From positions 124,001-188,000 of the forward strand of contig CAYPAV010000003.1 in NCBI GenBank assembly GCA_964408805.1: a DNA stretch of 64,000 nt, given 5' to 3'. Position 1 is the stretch's first letter. Each line of letters begins with the position of its first letter. This document shows positions 42,449 to 51,619 of this stretch, piece by piece. The notes below the pieces were generated by a model. It saw only the letters and a program-made list of their open reading frames with translations, ran no database searches and was not told where the DNA came from. The position numbers and the translations under genes are program-made. Origin of the DNA: CAYPAV01 sp964408805 (GTDB taxonomy: Bacteria > Pseudomonadota > Alphaproteobacteria > UBA8366).

Positions 42449-43798
42449 CTATGGATCCCCGGAATTCAAACCGACCGCGGCGAGGGACTCCTGTTGGCGC
42501 TTCGCCAAATCCTCCGCGTCGAACCCGTCGATCAGGCCGTGAAACATCCGGTGCCAATTGATCTCGGCTTGCAGATGCATGAAAACCGAACCGAGGCCGA
42601 TCGCGGCCCGGTCCATGAAGACGAATTCGCGCGGCGGTTTCACGCCGCCGAGGCGGCGCAGTTCCGCATGCACCTTGTTCGCGACCCTCGCCCCGTAAAG
42701 GCCGCCTTCCTCCTCCTGGATTTTCTGGACTTGGTCTTTCAGGAGCGGCGCGTAGACGAAGTTGGCCCAAAGATTCAGAACGTCGATCATTTCGCCCGAT
42801 AGGTCGCTAAATCCCCATGTCTCGTAGGCATGCACGGCCAGGTCCGTATTGTCGTCCCGCAGCGCTTCGTAAAGGTCGATCACGCCTTGAATAAATTTCG
42901 GCGGGAATATCCGAACGCAGCCGAAATCCATGAGATTGATCCGATTATCCGGCCGGATGCTGTAATTGCCGAGATGTGGATCGCCGTGAATGACGCCGTG
43001 GAAGTAGAATGGCACGTACCAGGCCCGAAACATGTTTTCAGCGACCGCGTTCCGCGTCGCCAACGGGCTTTCCTTCAGGGTCAGAAGCGGCGCGCCGGAG
43101 AGCCAGGTCATGGTCAAGAGCCGGTCGGTCGAGAGTGCCGCGACCGTGTCCGGCACCCGCACCCCCGGCTCTTCCCGAAGCATGTTCCGATAGAGCGCCA
43201 TATGCCGGGCTTCCAAATGATAGTCGAGTTCCTCGCGGAGGCGCGCCGCGATTTCCGCATGGATCTCCCTGGTGTCGATCGCCTTGTCGGTCCGCGCATA
43301 AATACGAAATACGAGGTCCAATTGCTTGAGATCCGCTTCGACCGCCGAGGCCATGTCGGGATATTGGAGTTTGCAGGCGAAGGATTGGCCGTCGTGCCCC
43401 TCGGCCTTGTGGACTTGTCCCAAGGAAGCTGCGTGGGCGGCGGCGCGATCGAACCGCCGGTATCTCGACGGCCAATCATCTCCGAGTTCCGTCGCCATCC
43501 GACGGCGCACGAAGGGCCATCCCATCGACGGCGCGTTCGCCTGAAGCTGCTTCAATTCGCGGACATACTCTTCCGGGAGCGCATCGGGGATGGTCGCCAT
43601 CAACTGCGCGACTTTCATCAACGGCCCCTTGAGACCGCCGAGCGCCGCCGTCAGATCGCCCGCATGCTGTCCCTTGTCGAGTTCAAGGCCAAGATAGCGG
43701 GACGCGACGAGCCGCGCCGCAAGACCGCCCACCGCGCCGCCGACACGGGCATAGCGCTTGGCGCGGCCGCCGGCGGAGTTTTTGTCCGAGAGCGACAT
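42449..43798 (-). CDS. ABC1/ADCK/UbiB-family atypical kinase
   Basis: The 449-residue protein has the ADCK kinase-like fold: an N-terminal GPLMKVAQLM (K62-Q65) in place of the family KxGQ motif, the loop RAAAHAASLGQVHKA, HGDPHLGN for the catalytic loop, and MDFGCVR for the DFG motif. The Gly of KxGQ is Ala here. No C-terminal membrane helices are seen, unlike UbiB, so it is the soluble subgroup. The family is linked to ubiquinone and lipid metabolism and hydrolyses ATP. The target is unknown. Confidence 0.87.
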   Translation of the reverse strand: MSLSDKNSAGGRAKRYARVGGAVGGLAARLVASRYLGLELDKGQHAGDLTAALGGLKGPLMKVAQLMATIPDALPEEYVRELKQLQANAPSMGWPFVRRRMATELGDDWPSRYRRFDRAAAHAASLGQVHKAEGHDGQSFACKLQYPDMASAVEADLKQLDLVFRIYARTDKAIDTREIHAEIAARLREELDYHLEARHMALYRNMLREEPGVRVPDTVAALSTDRLLTMTWLSGAPLLTLKESPLATRNAVAENMFRAWYVPFYFHGVIHGDPHLGNYSIRPDNRINLMDFGCVRIFPPKFIQGVIDLYEALRDDNTDLAVHAYETWGFSDLSGEMIDVLNLWANFVYAPLLKDQVQKIQEEEGGLYGARVANKVHAELRRLGGVKPPREFVFMDRAAIGLGSVFMHLQAEINWHRMFHGLIDGFDAEDLAKRQQESLAAVGLNSGDP

Positions 43799-43835
43799 GG
43801 CCCCTTACTCGAGGACAGTGGTGCCTGGGGTCAAT

Positions 43836-45098
43836 TTACCATCTCTCGGCATTATAGGGTGTGAGATCGATTCCGGGATCGCGACCCGCGATGAGATCGG
43901 CGTTGATGCGGCCCATCACCGGCCCCAGGGTCATGCCGATATGCGCCCCGCCGGTCGCGAAATATATTCCCGCCGCGTCCCGTGCCGGTCCCAGGATCGG
44001 TACGGTATCGGGCGTTGACGGCCGGCGACCCATCCAAATGCTCTGTTCGTCCGCGCGGAGGCCCTTCACCAATTCTTCCGCCTTTTTGACGGTCACCCGA
44101 ATGCGTCGATAATCCGGCGCGGCATCGATCCCGGCGAGTTCCACGCCCGTGGTGAGACGATAGCCGTCCTCCATCGGCGAAATCATGGCGACGTTTTCGA
44201 AGAAGTGAACCGGTCGGCGCAAGCCGGGTTCCGGCGCCGGCATCATGACATGATAGCCTCGCTCGCTATCGAGAAGCAGCTTGACCCCGAACATCCGTGC
44301 CAGTCGCCGCGACCACGCACCCGCCGCGATGACCACGAGGTCGACGACATGTTCGCCCTTATCCGTCGTAACGCGCCAGCCGCCGGACCCGTCACGAACG
44401 AGATTGGTGACGCCCTCCCGCAGTAACCTGCCGCCGCGATCCGTAAAGGATCGCGCGAAAACCTCGGTCAAACGCCCCGGGTTGAGAATGCCGTAAGTGT
44501 CGGGAAAGAAATACGCATTCGTGAAAATTGGCTCCAGCCCGGGTTCCAATTGGCGAATCTCGTCGGCACCGAGAATTTCGAGTTTGCGCCCGGTTGCCCT
44601 CATCGTTTTCAGTTCGCGGCCCTTCGAAGCGGCGAAAGCGGCCTCGGTCCGATAGACCCTAAGCATGCCGCCTTGGGCGACCAGGTCACCCGCATCCGCG
44701 TCTTCGATCAACGTTCGATAGGCCTCCCAGGACAAATCCAGGAGCCGTGCTTTCACGGTCGCATTGGCCAGTATTCGTTCGGGCGCGCTATTGCGGATCA
44801 AAGATGCCAGCCACGGCAGCAATTGCGGAAGGTAGGTCCATCGAATGCTGAGCGGTCCGGTGGGATCCATCAACAGTTTCGGCACCCGGGCCAGCATATC
44901 CGGCGTTGCCGTCGGCATGCAGCTATAGGCGGCGATCAGGCCCGAATTCCCGAAGGACGCCATGCTGCCGGGCGGTTCCGGGTCGAGAAGGGTGACGTTG
45001 TGGCCGTCGCGCTGCAAGTAAAGTGCATTGGAAACGCCGGCAATGCCGGCGCCGACAACGGCGATCTTTCGTGATTGCGGGCCGTTAGAGTTCGGCAT
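43836..45098 (-). CDS. FAD-dependent D-amino acid dehydrogenase-like oxidoreductase (DadA type)
   Basis: The 420-residue protein belongs to the DAO family: an N-terminal FAD motif IAVVGAGIAGVSNALYL, the SGMASFGNSGLIAAYS segment, and a C-terminal GGAHIGMTLGPVMGR. The closest named function is D-amino acid dehydrogenase, which feeds electrons to quinone, but related enzymes oxidise glycine, sarcosine or opines. ATG 45098 is chosen over TTG 45116 and ATG 45113 because GGGGAG lies about seven bases upstream. No signal peptide. The substrate is uncertain. Confidence 0.87.
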   Translation of the reverse strand: MPNSNGPQSRKIAVVGAGIAGVSNALYLQRDGHNVTLLDPEPPGSMASFGNSGLIAAYSCMPTATPDMLARVPKLLMDPTGPLSIRWTYLPQLLPWLASLIRNSAPERILANATVKARLLDLSWEAYRTLIEDADAGDLVAQGGMLRVYRTEAAFAASKGRELKTMRATGRKLEILGADEIRQLEPGLEPIFTNAYFFPDTYGILNPGRLTEVFARSFTDRGGRLLREGVTNLVRDGSGGWRVTTDKGEHVVDLVVIAAGAWSRRLARMFGVKLLLDSERGYHVMMPAPEPGLRRPVHFFENVAMISPMEDGYRLTTGVELAGIDAAPDYRRIRVTVKKAEELVKGLRADEQSIWMGRRPSTPDTVPILGPARDAAGIYFATGGAHIGMTLGPVMGRINADLIAGRDPGIDLTPYNAERW

Positions 45099-45160
45099 TC
45101 CGTCGCTCCCCATCAATTCGGAAGGGAGTGATTATTTCCCAGCCTCCCGCACGACGCCAG

Positions 45161-46939
45161 TCAAAGCGCCGCCTCGAGCTCGTCGATCAATCCCTCGACC
45201 ACGCCGAGACCCTTGTTCCAAAAGCCGGGGTCGGTCGCATCGAGACCGAAGGGTTCGAGCAGTTCCTTGTGCCGCCGCGTGCCGCCGGCCGACAGCATGT
45301 CGAGATATTTATCCGCAAAACCGCCCTCCGCCTCCCGGTAGACCGAATAAAGCGCGTTCACCAGACAATCGCCGAAGGCATATGCATAGACGTAAAACGG
45401 CGAATGGATGAAATGCGGGATATAGGACCAGTAATGCCGATATTCGTCATGCAGCCGCAAAGCAGGACCCAGGCTTTCGCCCTGAATCCGAAGCCAAACC
45501 TCGCCGATTTCATCCGCCGTCAATTCGCCGTTGCGCCTGGCATCGTGAATGTCGCGCTCGAAGAGACAAAATGCCGTCTGCCGGATCACCGTGTTGATCA
45601 TATCCTCGATCTTGCCCGCCAGCATGGCGCGTCTAGCGGTCGCGTCGGTCGTTCCGTTCAGCATGGCTTGAAACGTCAACATCTCGCCGAAGACGCTCGC
45701 CGTCTCGGCCAGGGTCAATGGCGTGTCCGCCATGAGGTGCCCCTGCTTCGCCGACAGCACCTGATGGACGCCGTGCCCCAGTTCATGCGCCAGGGTCATC
45801 ACGTCCCGGGTCTTCCCCTGATAGTTCAGCAGAATGTAGGGATGAGCCGAAGGGACGGTCGGGTGGGAAAAGGCGCCCGACGCCTTGCCGGGGCGCGGCG
45901 GCGCGTCGATCCATGATTCGGTGAAAAACCGGTCGCCGATATCGGCCATTCGGCCGGAAAATCCCCCATAGGCGTCCAGCACGGTGGTCCGCGCCTCAAG
46001 CCAGGAAATTTCGCGGTTGTCCTCGTCGGGGGGCGGCGCGTTCCGATCCCAATAATTCATCTGCTCGACACCGAACCACCGCGCCTTGATCGAATAATAG
46101 CGATGGGAGATGCGCGGATAGGCGCCCCGCACCGCCTCGATCAACGCATCGACCACGTCGTCCTCGACGAAATTGGCAAGGTTGCGGCTCGAAATCGGCC
46201 GCGCGAAGTCGCGCCAGCGGTCTTCCACCTCCTTGTCCTTGGCCAGCGTGTTCGTGACCAGCGCGAACGGCCGGATATTGTCGCCCAAAACCGACCCCAG
46301 ACTCTGTGCGGCCTCGCGGCGCTTTTCGCCGTCAGGATCGCTCAAGAGATCGAGAATTTCAGTCTCGGTCAGATCCTTGCCCCGAAACGGAAAACGTAGG
46401 TCGGCGATGGTCTCGTCGAACAGCCGGACCCAGGCGGACCGGCCCGCCACGAATTTCTCAAGCAGTAGCTTCTCAACCTCGTCCGACAGCTGATGCGGCC
46501 TGAAGGCGCGCATGTCGCGAAGCCACGGCCGGTAGCGCGCGAGTTCGGACGACTCCAATTTGGATTCTAGCTCGTCCTCCTCGATCCGGCGCAGTTCAAG
46601 TTCGAAGAACAGCAGCACCGTCGCGACCTCGTTGACGCGTTCCTGGATCGTCTGGAAGAAGCGTCCGGTCTCCGGGTTCGTGATATCGCCCGCATAGGTC
46701 AAATGCGCATAGCTCAGCGCCCGCGCCAATCGTTCCTGTTGCCGTTCAAATTCGCCGAGTGCCACACCAAGCGAGGCACCATCGAGTCCCGCCACCTTTC
46801 CCTGATACTCGCCGGCGAACGCAACGGCATCCCGTCCGGCGGCGGCAAGGTCGTTCTCGAGTTCAGGTGAATCCGGTGCCGGATATAGAGCCGACAAATC
46901 CCAGACCGGTAGCGATTCCGTGCGCCGTGCGTTACTCAT
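45161..46939 (-). CDS. pepF: M3 family oligoendopeptidase F
   Basis: PepF is a cytoplasmic zinc peptidase that cuts peptides of about 7 to 17 residues. The 592-residue protein has the zinc site HELGH at 385-389 with a downstream glutamate in LTLAETASVFGEML. Length and the N-terminal helical domain fit the pepF/M3 group. ATG 46939 follows GGAG by seven bases; a longer in-frame start would cover the promoter gap shared with the divergent acyl-CoA ligase. No gene for a peptide transporter is near. Confidence 0.93.
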   Translation of the reverse strand: MSNARRTESLPVWDLSALYPAPDSPELENDLAAAGRDAVAFAGEYQGKVAGLDGASLGVALGEFERQQERLARALSYAHLTYAGDITNPETGRFFQTIQERVNEVATVLLFFELELRRIEEDELESKLESSELARYRPWLRDMRAFRPHQLSDEVEKLLLEKFVAGRSAWVRLFDETIADLRFPFRGKDLTETEILDLLSDPDGEKRREAAQSLGSVLGDNIRPFALVTNTLAKDKEVEDRWRDFARPISSRNLANFVEDDVVDALIEAVRGAYPRISHRYYSIKARWFGVEQMNYWDRNAPPPDEDNREISWLEARTTVLDAYGGFSGRMADIGDRFFTESWIDAPPRPGKASGAFSHPTVPSAHPYILLNYQGKTRDVMTLAHELGHGVHQVLSAKQGHLMADTPLTLAETASVFGEMLTFQAMLNGTTDATARRAMLAGKIEDMINTVIRQTAFCLFERDIHDARRNGELTADEIGEVWLRIQGESLGPALRLHDEYRHYWSYIPHFIHSPFYVYAYAFGDCLVNALYSVYREAEGGFADKYLDMLSAGGTRRHKELLEPFGLDATDPGFWNKGLGVVEGLIDELEAAL

Positions 46940-47019
46940 GTCTTTACTCCATGCTGGACCGCGATATAAGTCCGGATAAGCGCCAGCACAAGCGCTGGGA
47001 ACATAATGGGACCGTGAAC

Positions 47020-48816
47020 ATGGATTACTCATCGATTCCGAACCTAGTCACCATGTTTTTCGATCGCGCCGATCACTACGATACGGCACCGTTTCTTTGG
47101 GCGAAACGCGACGATACATGGCACCCCATAACGTGGCGCGAAACGGCGGAGCGGGTCAGCGCGCTGGCGCGCGGCTTGCGCGCGCTCGGAATAGAGCCCG
47201 GCGACCGTGTGGCGCTGGTTGCCGAAAACCGACCCGAATGGCTGATCGCCGATGTCGCGATCATGGCGGCGGGTGCCGTTACGGTTCCGGCCTATATCAC
47301 CAACACGGTCGAGGATCATTTGCATATCCTGTCCGATAGCGGTGCCAAAGGGGCGATCGTCTCGACCGAGGCGTTGGCGCAAAACCTCATTCCGGCGGCG
47401 CAGCAATGCTCAGACGTCGACTTCCTGGTTTCCATCGAGCCGATTTCCGAATCGACTCAAGGGTTCGAAACCCTCGACTGGGAAACCGCGCTGGCGCGCG
47501 GCCGCGAGGCCGATGACGATATCGCCGAACGCGCGGCCGAGATCGAGCGCGGCAGCACCGGCTGTATCATTTACACCTCCGGCACGTCGGGCAGGCCGAA
47601 GGGCGTCATGCTCAGCCATGGTGCGATCATCTGCAATTGCATGGGCGCGCACGATTTACTGACGCATCTTCCCGGATTCGCCGTCGGCAAGGAAATCTTC
47701 CTTTCCTTCCTGCCCTTGTCGCATTCCTATGAACACACGGCCGGTCAATTCCTCCCGATCTCGATCGGCGCGCAAATCTATTATGCGGAAAGCGTCGACA
47801 AATTGATCGGGCACTTCCCGGAGGTGCAGCCGACAATCCTGACGGCGGTGCCTCGGCTTTACGAGGTCATGCACGGCCGGATCACGCGGGGCGTCGAACA
47901 GGCGGGCGGCCTGAAGAAGTCGATGTTCATGAAAGCCGGGGAACTGGGCCGTCGGCGCTACGAGAATGACGGCCGATTGGGGCCGATGGCTGGCGTGCTC
48001 GATGGGATATTGGACAAACTGGTGCGCACCAAGGTTCAGGAACGTTTCGGCGGGCGACTGAAGGCGTTCGTGTCGGGCGGCGCGCCGCTCAATTATGACA
48101 TTGGAATCTTTTTTACCGGTCTCGGCCTGACCATTCTGCAAGGCTATGGCATGACGGAATCGGCACCCGTGATCAGCTGCAATCTGCCGTCGCCGAATAA
48201 GATCAAGACGGTCGGACCGCCGATGAAGGATATCGATGTCCGGATCGCGGGCGACGGCGAGATCCTGGTTCGGGGCGAGCTGGTCATGCAGGGCTATTGG
48301 AACAATCCGGAAGCGACGGCCGAAACCGTGCGCGACGGCTGGCTCCATACCGGCGATATCGGCCTTATCGACGAGGACGGTTACATCCAGATCACCGACC
48401 GCAAGAAGGACATCATCGTGAATTCGGGCGGCGACAATATTTCTCCGCAGCGGGTGGAGGGCATGTTGACGGTCGAACCCGAAATCGGCCAGGCCATGGT
48501 CTACGGCGACAAGCGGCCGCATCTCGTGGCCTTGATCGTCCCCGATGCGGATTTCGTCGAGGAATGGGCGACCCTCAACAGCCGGGAACCGTCGATCGGC
48601 GCCTTGATTGACGATGAGGATTTCGCCCGTGTCATTCGCAATTCGCTCGACCGCGTGAATGCCAAGCTGTCGAACATCGAGCGGGTACGGCGATTCAAGC
48701 TGACGGCGGAGCCATTCGGCATCGAAAACGGCATGCTGACCCCGAGCATGAAGATCCGGCGCCACGTCATTCGCGAGAATCACGGCGCGGATCTGGAAGC
48801 GCTCTACGGCGACTGA
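47020..48816 (+). CDS. Long-chain acyl-CoA ligase (AMP-forming)
   Basis: The 598-residue protein has the adenylate-forming motifs: YTSGTSGRPKGVMLSHG (ATP loop), LQGYGMTESAPVIS, GWLHTGDIGLIDEDGYI and RKKDIIVNSGGDNISPQ. Its length and long-insert pattern match FadD15-type long-chain fatty acid ligases. It makes acyl-CoA for beta-oxidation or lipid synthesis. ATG 47020 gives MDYSSIPNLVTMFFDRAD, the family start; earlier in-frame starts lie in the pepF gene. It is divergent from pepF with 80 bases between. Confidence 0.92.
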   Translation: MDYSSIPNLVTMFFDRADHYDTAPFLWAKRDDTWHPITWRETAERVSALARGLRALGIEPGDRVALVAENRPEWLIADVAIMAAGAVTVPAYITNTVEDHLHILSDSGAKGAIVSTEALAQNLIPAAQQCSDVDFLVSIEPISESTQGFETLDWETALARGREADDDIAERAAEIERGSTGCIIYTSGTSGRPKGVMLSHGAIICNCMGAHDLLTHLPGFAVGKEIFLSFLPLSHSYEHTAGQFLPISIGAQIYYAESVDKLIGHFPEVQPTILTAVPRLYEVMHGRITRGVEQAGGLKKSMFMKAGELGRRRYENDGRLGPMAGVLDGILDKLVRTKVQERFGGRLKAFVSGGAPLNYDIGIFFTGLGLTILQGYGMTESAPVISCNLPSPNKIKTVGPPMKDIDVRIAGDGEILVRGELVMQGYWNNPEATAETVRDGWLHTGDIGLIDEDGYIQITDRKKDIIVNSGGDNISPQRVEGMLTVEPEIGQAMVYGDKRPHLVALIVPDADFVEEWATLNSREPSIGALIDDEDFARVIRNSLDRVNAKLSNIERVRRFKLTAEPFGIENGMLTPSMKIRRHVIRENHGADLEALYGD

Positions 48817-48848
48817 TCCGGCGATACGGCTTGATAAAACGAGATGCG

Positions 48849-49766
48849 GTGAGCGAACTTACACGGCGCGAGGCGTTGAAAGGCGCCGCCTGTTCCGGCG
48901 CGATACTGGCACTCCCGTTTCCCGCGAATGCTACGGAGCCGATCATGAAGCGCCCCATTCCAAAATCAGGCGAAGCCTTGCCCGCGGTCGGTCTTGGGAC
49001 CTGGCAGACGTTCGATATCGGCAATTCCGCGGAGGAGCGTGCCGGCCGAGAAGAGGTGTTGCGCCTCCTACTGGAGAGCCAGGGCAGTGTTATCGATTCA
49101 TCGCCAATGTACGGCCGCGCCGAAGGGGTTGTCGGCGAAATGATCGAATTGCTCGATGCCCGGGAAAAATCGTTTCTCGCGACCAAGGTATGGACGCGAG
49201 GGCGTGACGACGGCATTGCGCAGATGGCGGAATCGCTCCGCCGGTTCCGCACCGACTATGTGGACCTGATGCAGATTCACAACTTGCTGGACTGGCAGAC
49301 CCATCTGCCGACGCTACGCACGAAAAAAGCGGCGGGCGAATTCCGATATATCGGCGTTACGCACTATACGCGACATGCGCTCGATGACCTGATCGCCGTC
49401 ATGGAGACCGAGGAAATCGACTTCGTGCAAATGGCCTATTCGATTGGCGAGCGGGCGGTCGAGGACCGCTTGCTCCCGCTCGCCGCCGAGCGCGGCATTG
49501 CCGTGATCGTCAACCGGCCCTACGAGGGCGGTGGTCTATTCCGCTCGATCCGCGGCGAACAACTACCCGTTTGGGCGTCCGAATTCGACTGCGAAAGCTG
49601 GGGCCAGTTCTTCCTCAAATTCATTCTCGGCCATCCGGCCGTAACTTGCGTCATACCGGGCACCTCGAAACCCCGTCATATGCTCGACAACCTGGGCGCG
49701 GGACGCGGCCGGCTCCCCGATGCCGCGACGCGCCGGCGCATGATCCAGTTCTGGGAAGACGTTTGA
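48849..49766 (+). CDS. Tat-exported aldo/keto reductase
   Basis: The N-terminus SELTRREALKGAACSGAILALPFPANA is a twin-arginine signal, and the mature protein (about 280 aa) is an aldo/keto reductase: VGLGTWQTFDI, LVIDSSPMYGR-like VIDSSPMYGRAEG, ATKVWTRG and the IGVTHYTRHAL strand. The catalytic Tyr is in SPMYGRAE; Lys is in LATKVW. Export with cofactor bound would explain a Tat signal. GTG 48849 is chosen for the signal; TTG 48831 is in frame. It is 32 bases after the acyl-CoA ligase and 41 before the TauD gene. Confidence 0.82.
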   Translation: MSELTRREALKGAACSGAILALPFPANATEPIMKRPIPKSGEALPAVGLGTWQTFDIGNSAEERAGREEVLRLLLESQGSVIDSSPMYGRAEGVVGEMIELLDAREKSFLATKVWTRGRDDGIAQMAESLRRFRTDYVDLMQIHNLLDWQTHLPTLRTKKAAGEFRYIGVTHYTRHALDDLIAVMETEEIDFVQMAYSIGERAVEDRLLPLAAERGIAVIVNRPYEGGGLFRSIRGEQLPVWASEFDCESWGQFFLKFILGHPAVTCVIPGTSKPRHMLDNLGAGRGRLPDAATRRRMIQFWEDV

Positions 49767-49807
49767 CGCCGTTGACCTTCGAGCGCGGAACCCGACATTC
49801 CTTGTCC

Positions 49808-50662
49808 ATGGCGAATAAGGACTATGGACATTTCACCGCGACCCCTTTGGCAGGCGCCGCCGGCGCGCTCATCGATGGCATCGATCTGTCGGGAGATCTT
49901 CCGGAAGACGTGATCGCGGCCCTGCGCCGAGCGCTGATGGACCACTTGGTGGTCTTCTTTCGCGATCAGGCTTTTTCGGACGAGGGGCTGATGGCCTTCG
50001 GAAGACGCTTCGGAGATTTGTTGATCCATCCGAACCTGGTGCCGCAAGGTCCCCATCCCGAAATCGTCCAGGTCCGCAAGGAGCCCCAAGACACGAAGGT
50101 TATCGGCGCCGAATGGCATGCCGACACGACCTGTCTCGAGGCCCCTCCGATGGCCGCGGTTCTCTATGCGGTGGAAACCCCGCCAACGGGTGGCGATACG
50201 ATTTTCGCCAATCAATACCTAGCGTATGACGGCCTCTCCGACGGCTTGAAAAACACCTTGGGCGGGATGCGCGCGATCCATAACGACACCCGGGTCGCGG
50301 GGCCCGGAAAGGGATTGAGCCGAGCGCGGTCGAATGCGGTTCGCGAGGATGCGGATTGGCGCCCGACCGAGAGCCTCCATCCGGTGGTTCGTACCCTCCC
50401 GGAGACCGGGCGAAAGACCCTCTTCGTCAACATCGCCTATACGAGACGCTTCGAAGGCATGACCGAGGAGGAGAGTGCGCCCCTTCTCGACTATCTGTTC
50501 CGCCACGCCGCGAAACCGGAATTTACCTGCCGGTTCAGTTGGGAAGACGGTTCGGTGGCGTTTTGGGACAATCGCTGTCTCACCCATCTCGCCGTGAACG
50601 ACTACCACGGCCAGCGCCGGGAGATGCGCCGCGTTCAGATCATCGGCGAGCGGCCTCAATAG
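49808..50662 (+). CDS. TauD/TfdA family alpha-ketoglutarate-dependent dioxygenase
   Basis: This 284-residue iron(II) dioxygenase has the facial triad H104-x-D106 (EWHADTT) with distal H260 in DNRCLTHLAVNDY, and the oxoglutarate-binding Arg in QRREMRRVQI. Family members oxidise taurine, 2,4-D, alkylsulfates and many other acids. No sulfonate transporter or regulator is beside it, so the substrate is open. ATG 49808 has no good Shine-Dalgarno; TTG 49802 is in frame. It follows the Tat reductase on the same strand and converges with the CDF transporter (9-base gap). Confidence 0.88.
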   Translation: MANKDYGHFTATPLAGAAGALIDGIDLSGDLPEDVIAALRRALMDHLVVFFRDQAFSDEGLMAFGRRFGDLLIHPNLVPQGPHPEIVQVRKEPQDTKVIGAEWHADTTCLEAPPMAAVLYAVETPPTGGDTIFANQYLAYDGLSDGLKNTLGGMRAIHNDTRVAGPGKGLSRARSNAVREDADWRPTESLHPVVRTLPETGRKTLFVNIAYTRRFEGMTEEESAPLLDYLFRHAAKPEFTCRFSWEDGSVAFWDNRCLTHLAVNDYHGQRREMRRVQIIGERPQ

Positions 50663-50671
50663 GGATCGGGT

Positions 50672-51607
50672 CTATCCGTCCCGTGCCGCGCGGCGATGCG
50701 CGGGCCAGGCCTGCGCCTCGATGAAGATGCGCTTGATCTCCGGGAAGTCCCGTTTGATCCGACGCTCCATTTTGGAGATCGCCGCCTCCACGTCGTTGGC
50801 ATCGATCGAGTCTCCGAAATCGAGACTCACATTGAGTAGGACGTCCTGGGGGCCGAGATGCATGGACAGGATCTCGTTGACCCGCTTGACCCGCCGATCA
50901 ATCGCAACCATTCGCTCTATCGCATCGACGACCTGGGGTGCGGCACTTTCGCCGATTAGCAGCCCCTTGCATTCATAGGCGAGAACGGCCGCCGTAAAGG
51001 CGAGGATGACACCGATAGCGATCGACGCCGCCCCGTCCATCACCGGCATGTCGAGCCAATCGCCGAGCGCAATACCGCCCGCCGCGACGATCAGGCCGAG
51101 CATGGCGGCGGTATCCTCGAACAGAACGGTGAAGATGGCGGGGTCCTTGCTGACGCGTACCGCGTCTAGGTAGCCGAGCGCTCCTTTTCGCGCTTTAAAT
51201 TCCTTGAAGGCGATCCACCAGGCCACCGCCTCGAAGGCGCCCGCCAAGGCAAGAACGATATAGTTGATGTGCGGATCCGTGACCGGGGAAGGATGCCGGA
51301 CCTTCTCTATCCCCTCATAAAAGGAAATCCCCGCGCCGAGACCGAAAATCAGTATCGCGACCACGAAGGTCCAGAAATAAAGCTCTTTGCCGTAGCCGAA
51401 CGGATGCTGGGCATCGGCCGGGCGCCGAGCGCGGCGCATGCCGTAAAGAAGCAATACTTGATTTCCGGTATCGACCAGCGAGTGAATGGCCTCGCTCAAC
51501 ATCGCCGAACTGCCCGTCGCCGCGGCGGCGCCGAATTTCGTCACGGCGATCGCGGCATTCCCGATCAATGCCGCCAGCACGACTTTCGTTGAAGAAGGAT
51601 CAGCCAT
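50672..51607 (-). CDS. Cation diffusion facilitator family transporter
   Basis: The 311-residue protein is a CDF metal/proton antiporter with about six membrane helices. Metal-site residues are visible in SEAIHSLVDTGNQ (H and D four apart, helix II) and VLFEDTAAMLG (helix V). The C-terminal cytoplasmic domain (about 205-310) is the ferredoxin-like dimer domain. The helix II motif HxxxD suggests a zinc-type transporter, of the Slc30a9-like group. It is 12 bases after the epimerase gene on the minus strand. Confidence 0.9.
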   Translation of the reverse strand: MADPSSTKVVLAALIGNAAIAVTKFGAAAATGSSAMLSEAIHSLVDTGNQVLLLYGMRRARRPADAQHPFGYGKELYFWTFVVAILIFGLGAGISFYEGIEKVRHPSPVTDPHINYIVLALAGAFEAVAWWIAFKEFKARKGALGYLDAVRVSKDPAIFTVLFEDTAAMLGLIVAAGGIALGDWLDMPVMDGAASIAIGVILAFTAAVLAYECKGLLIGESAAPQVVDAIERMVAIDRRVKRVNEILSMHLGPQDVLLNVSLDFGDSIDANDVEAAISKMERRIKRDFPEIKRIFIEAQAWPAHRRAARDG

Positions 51608-51619
51608 CAGCCACGGTCC

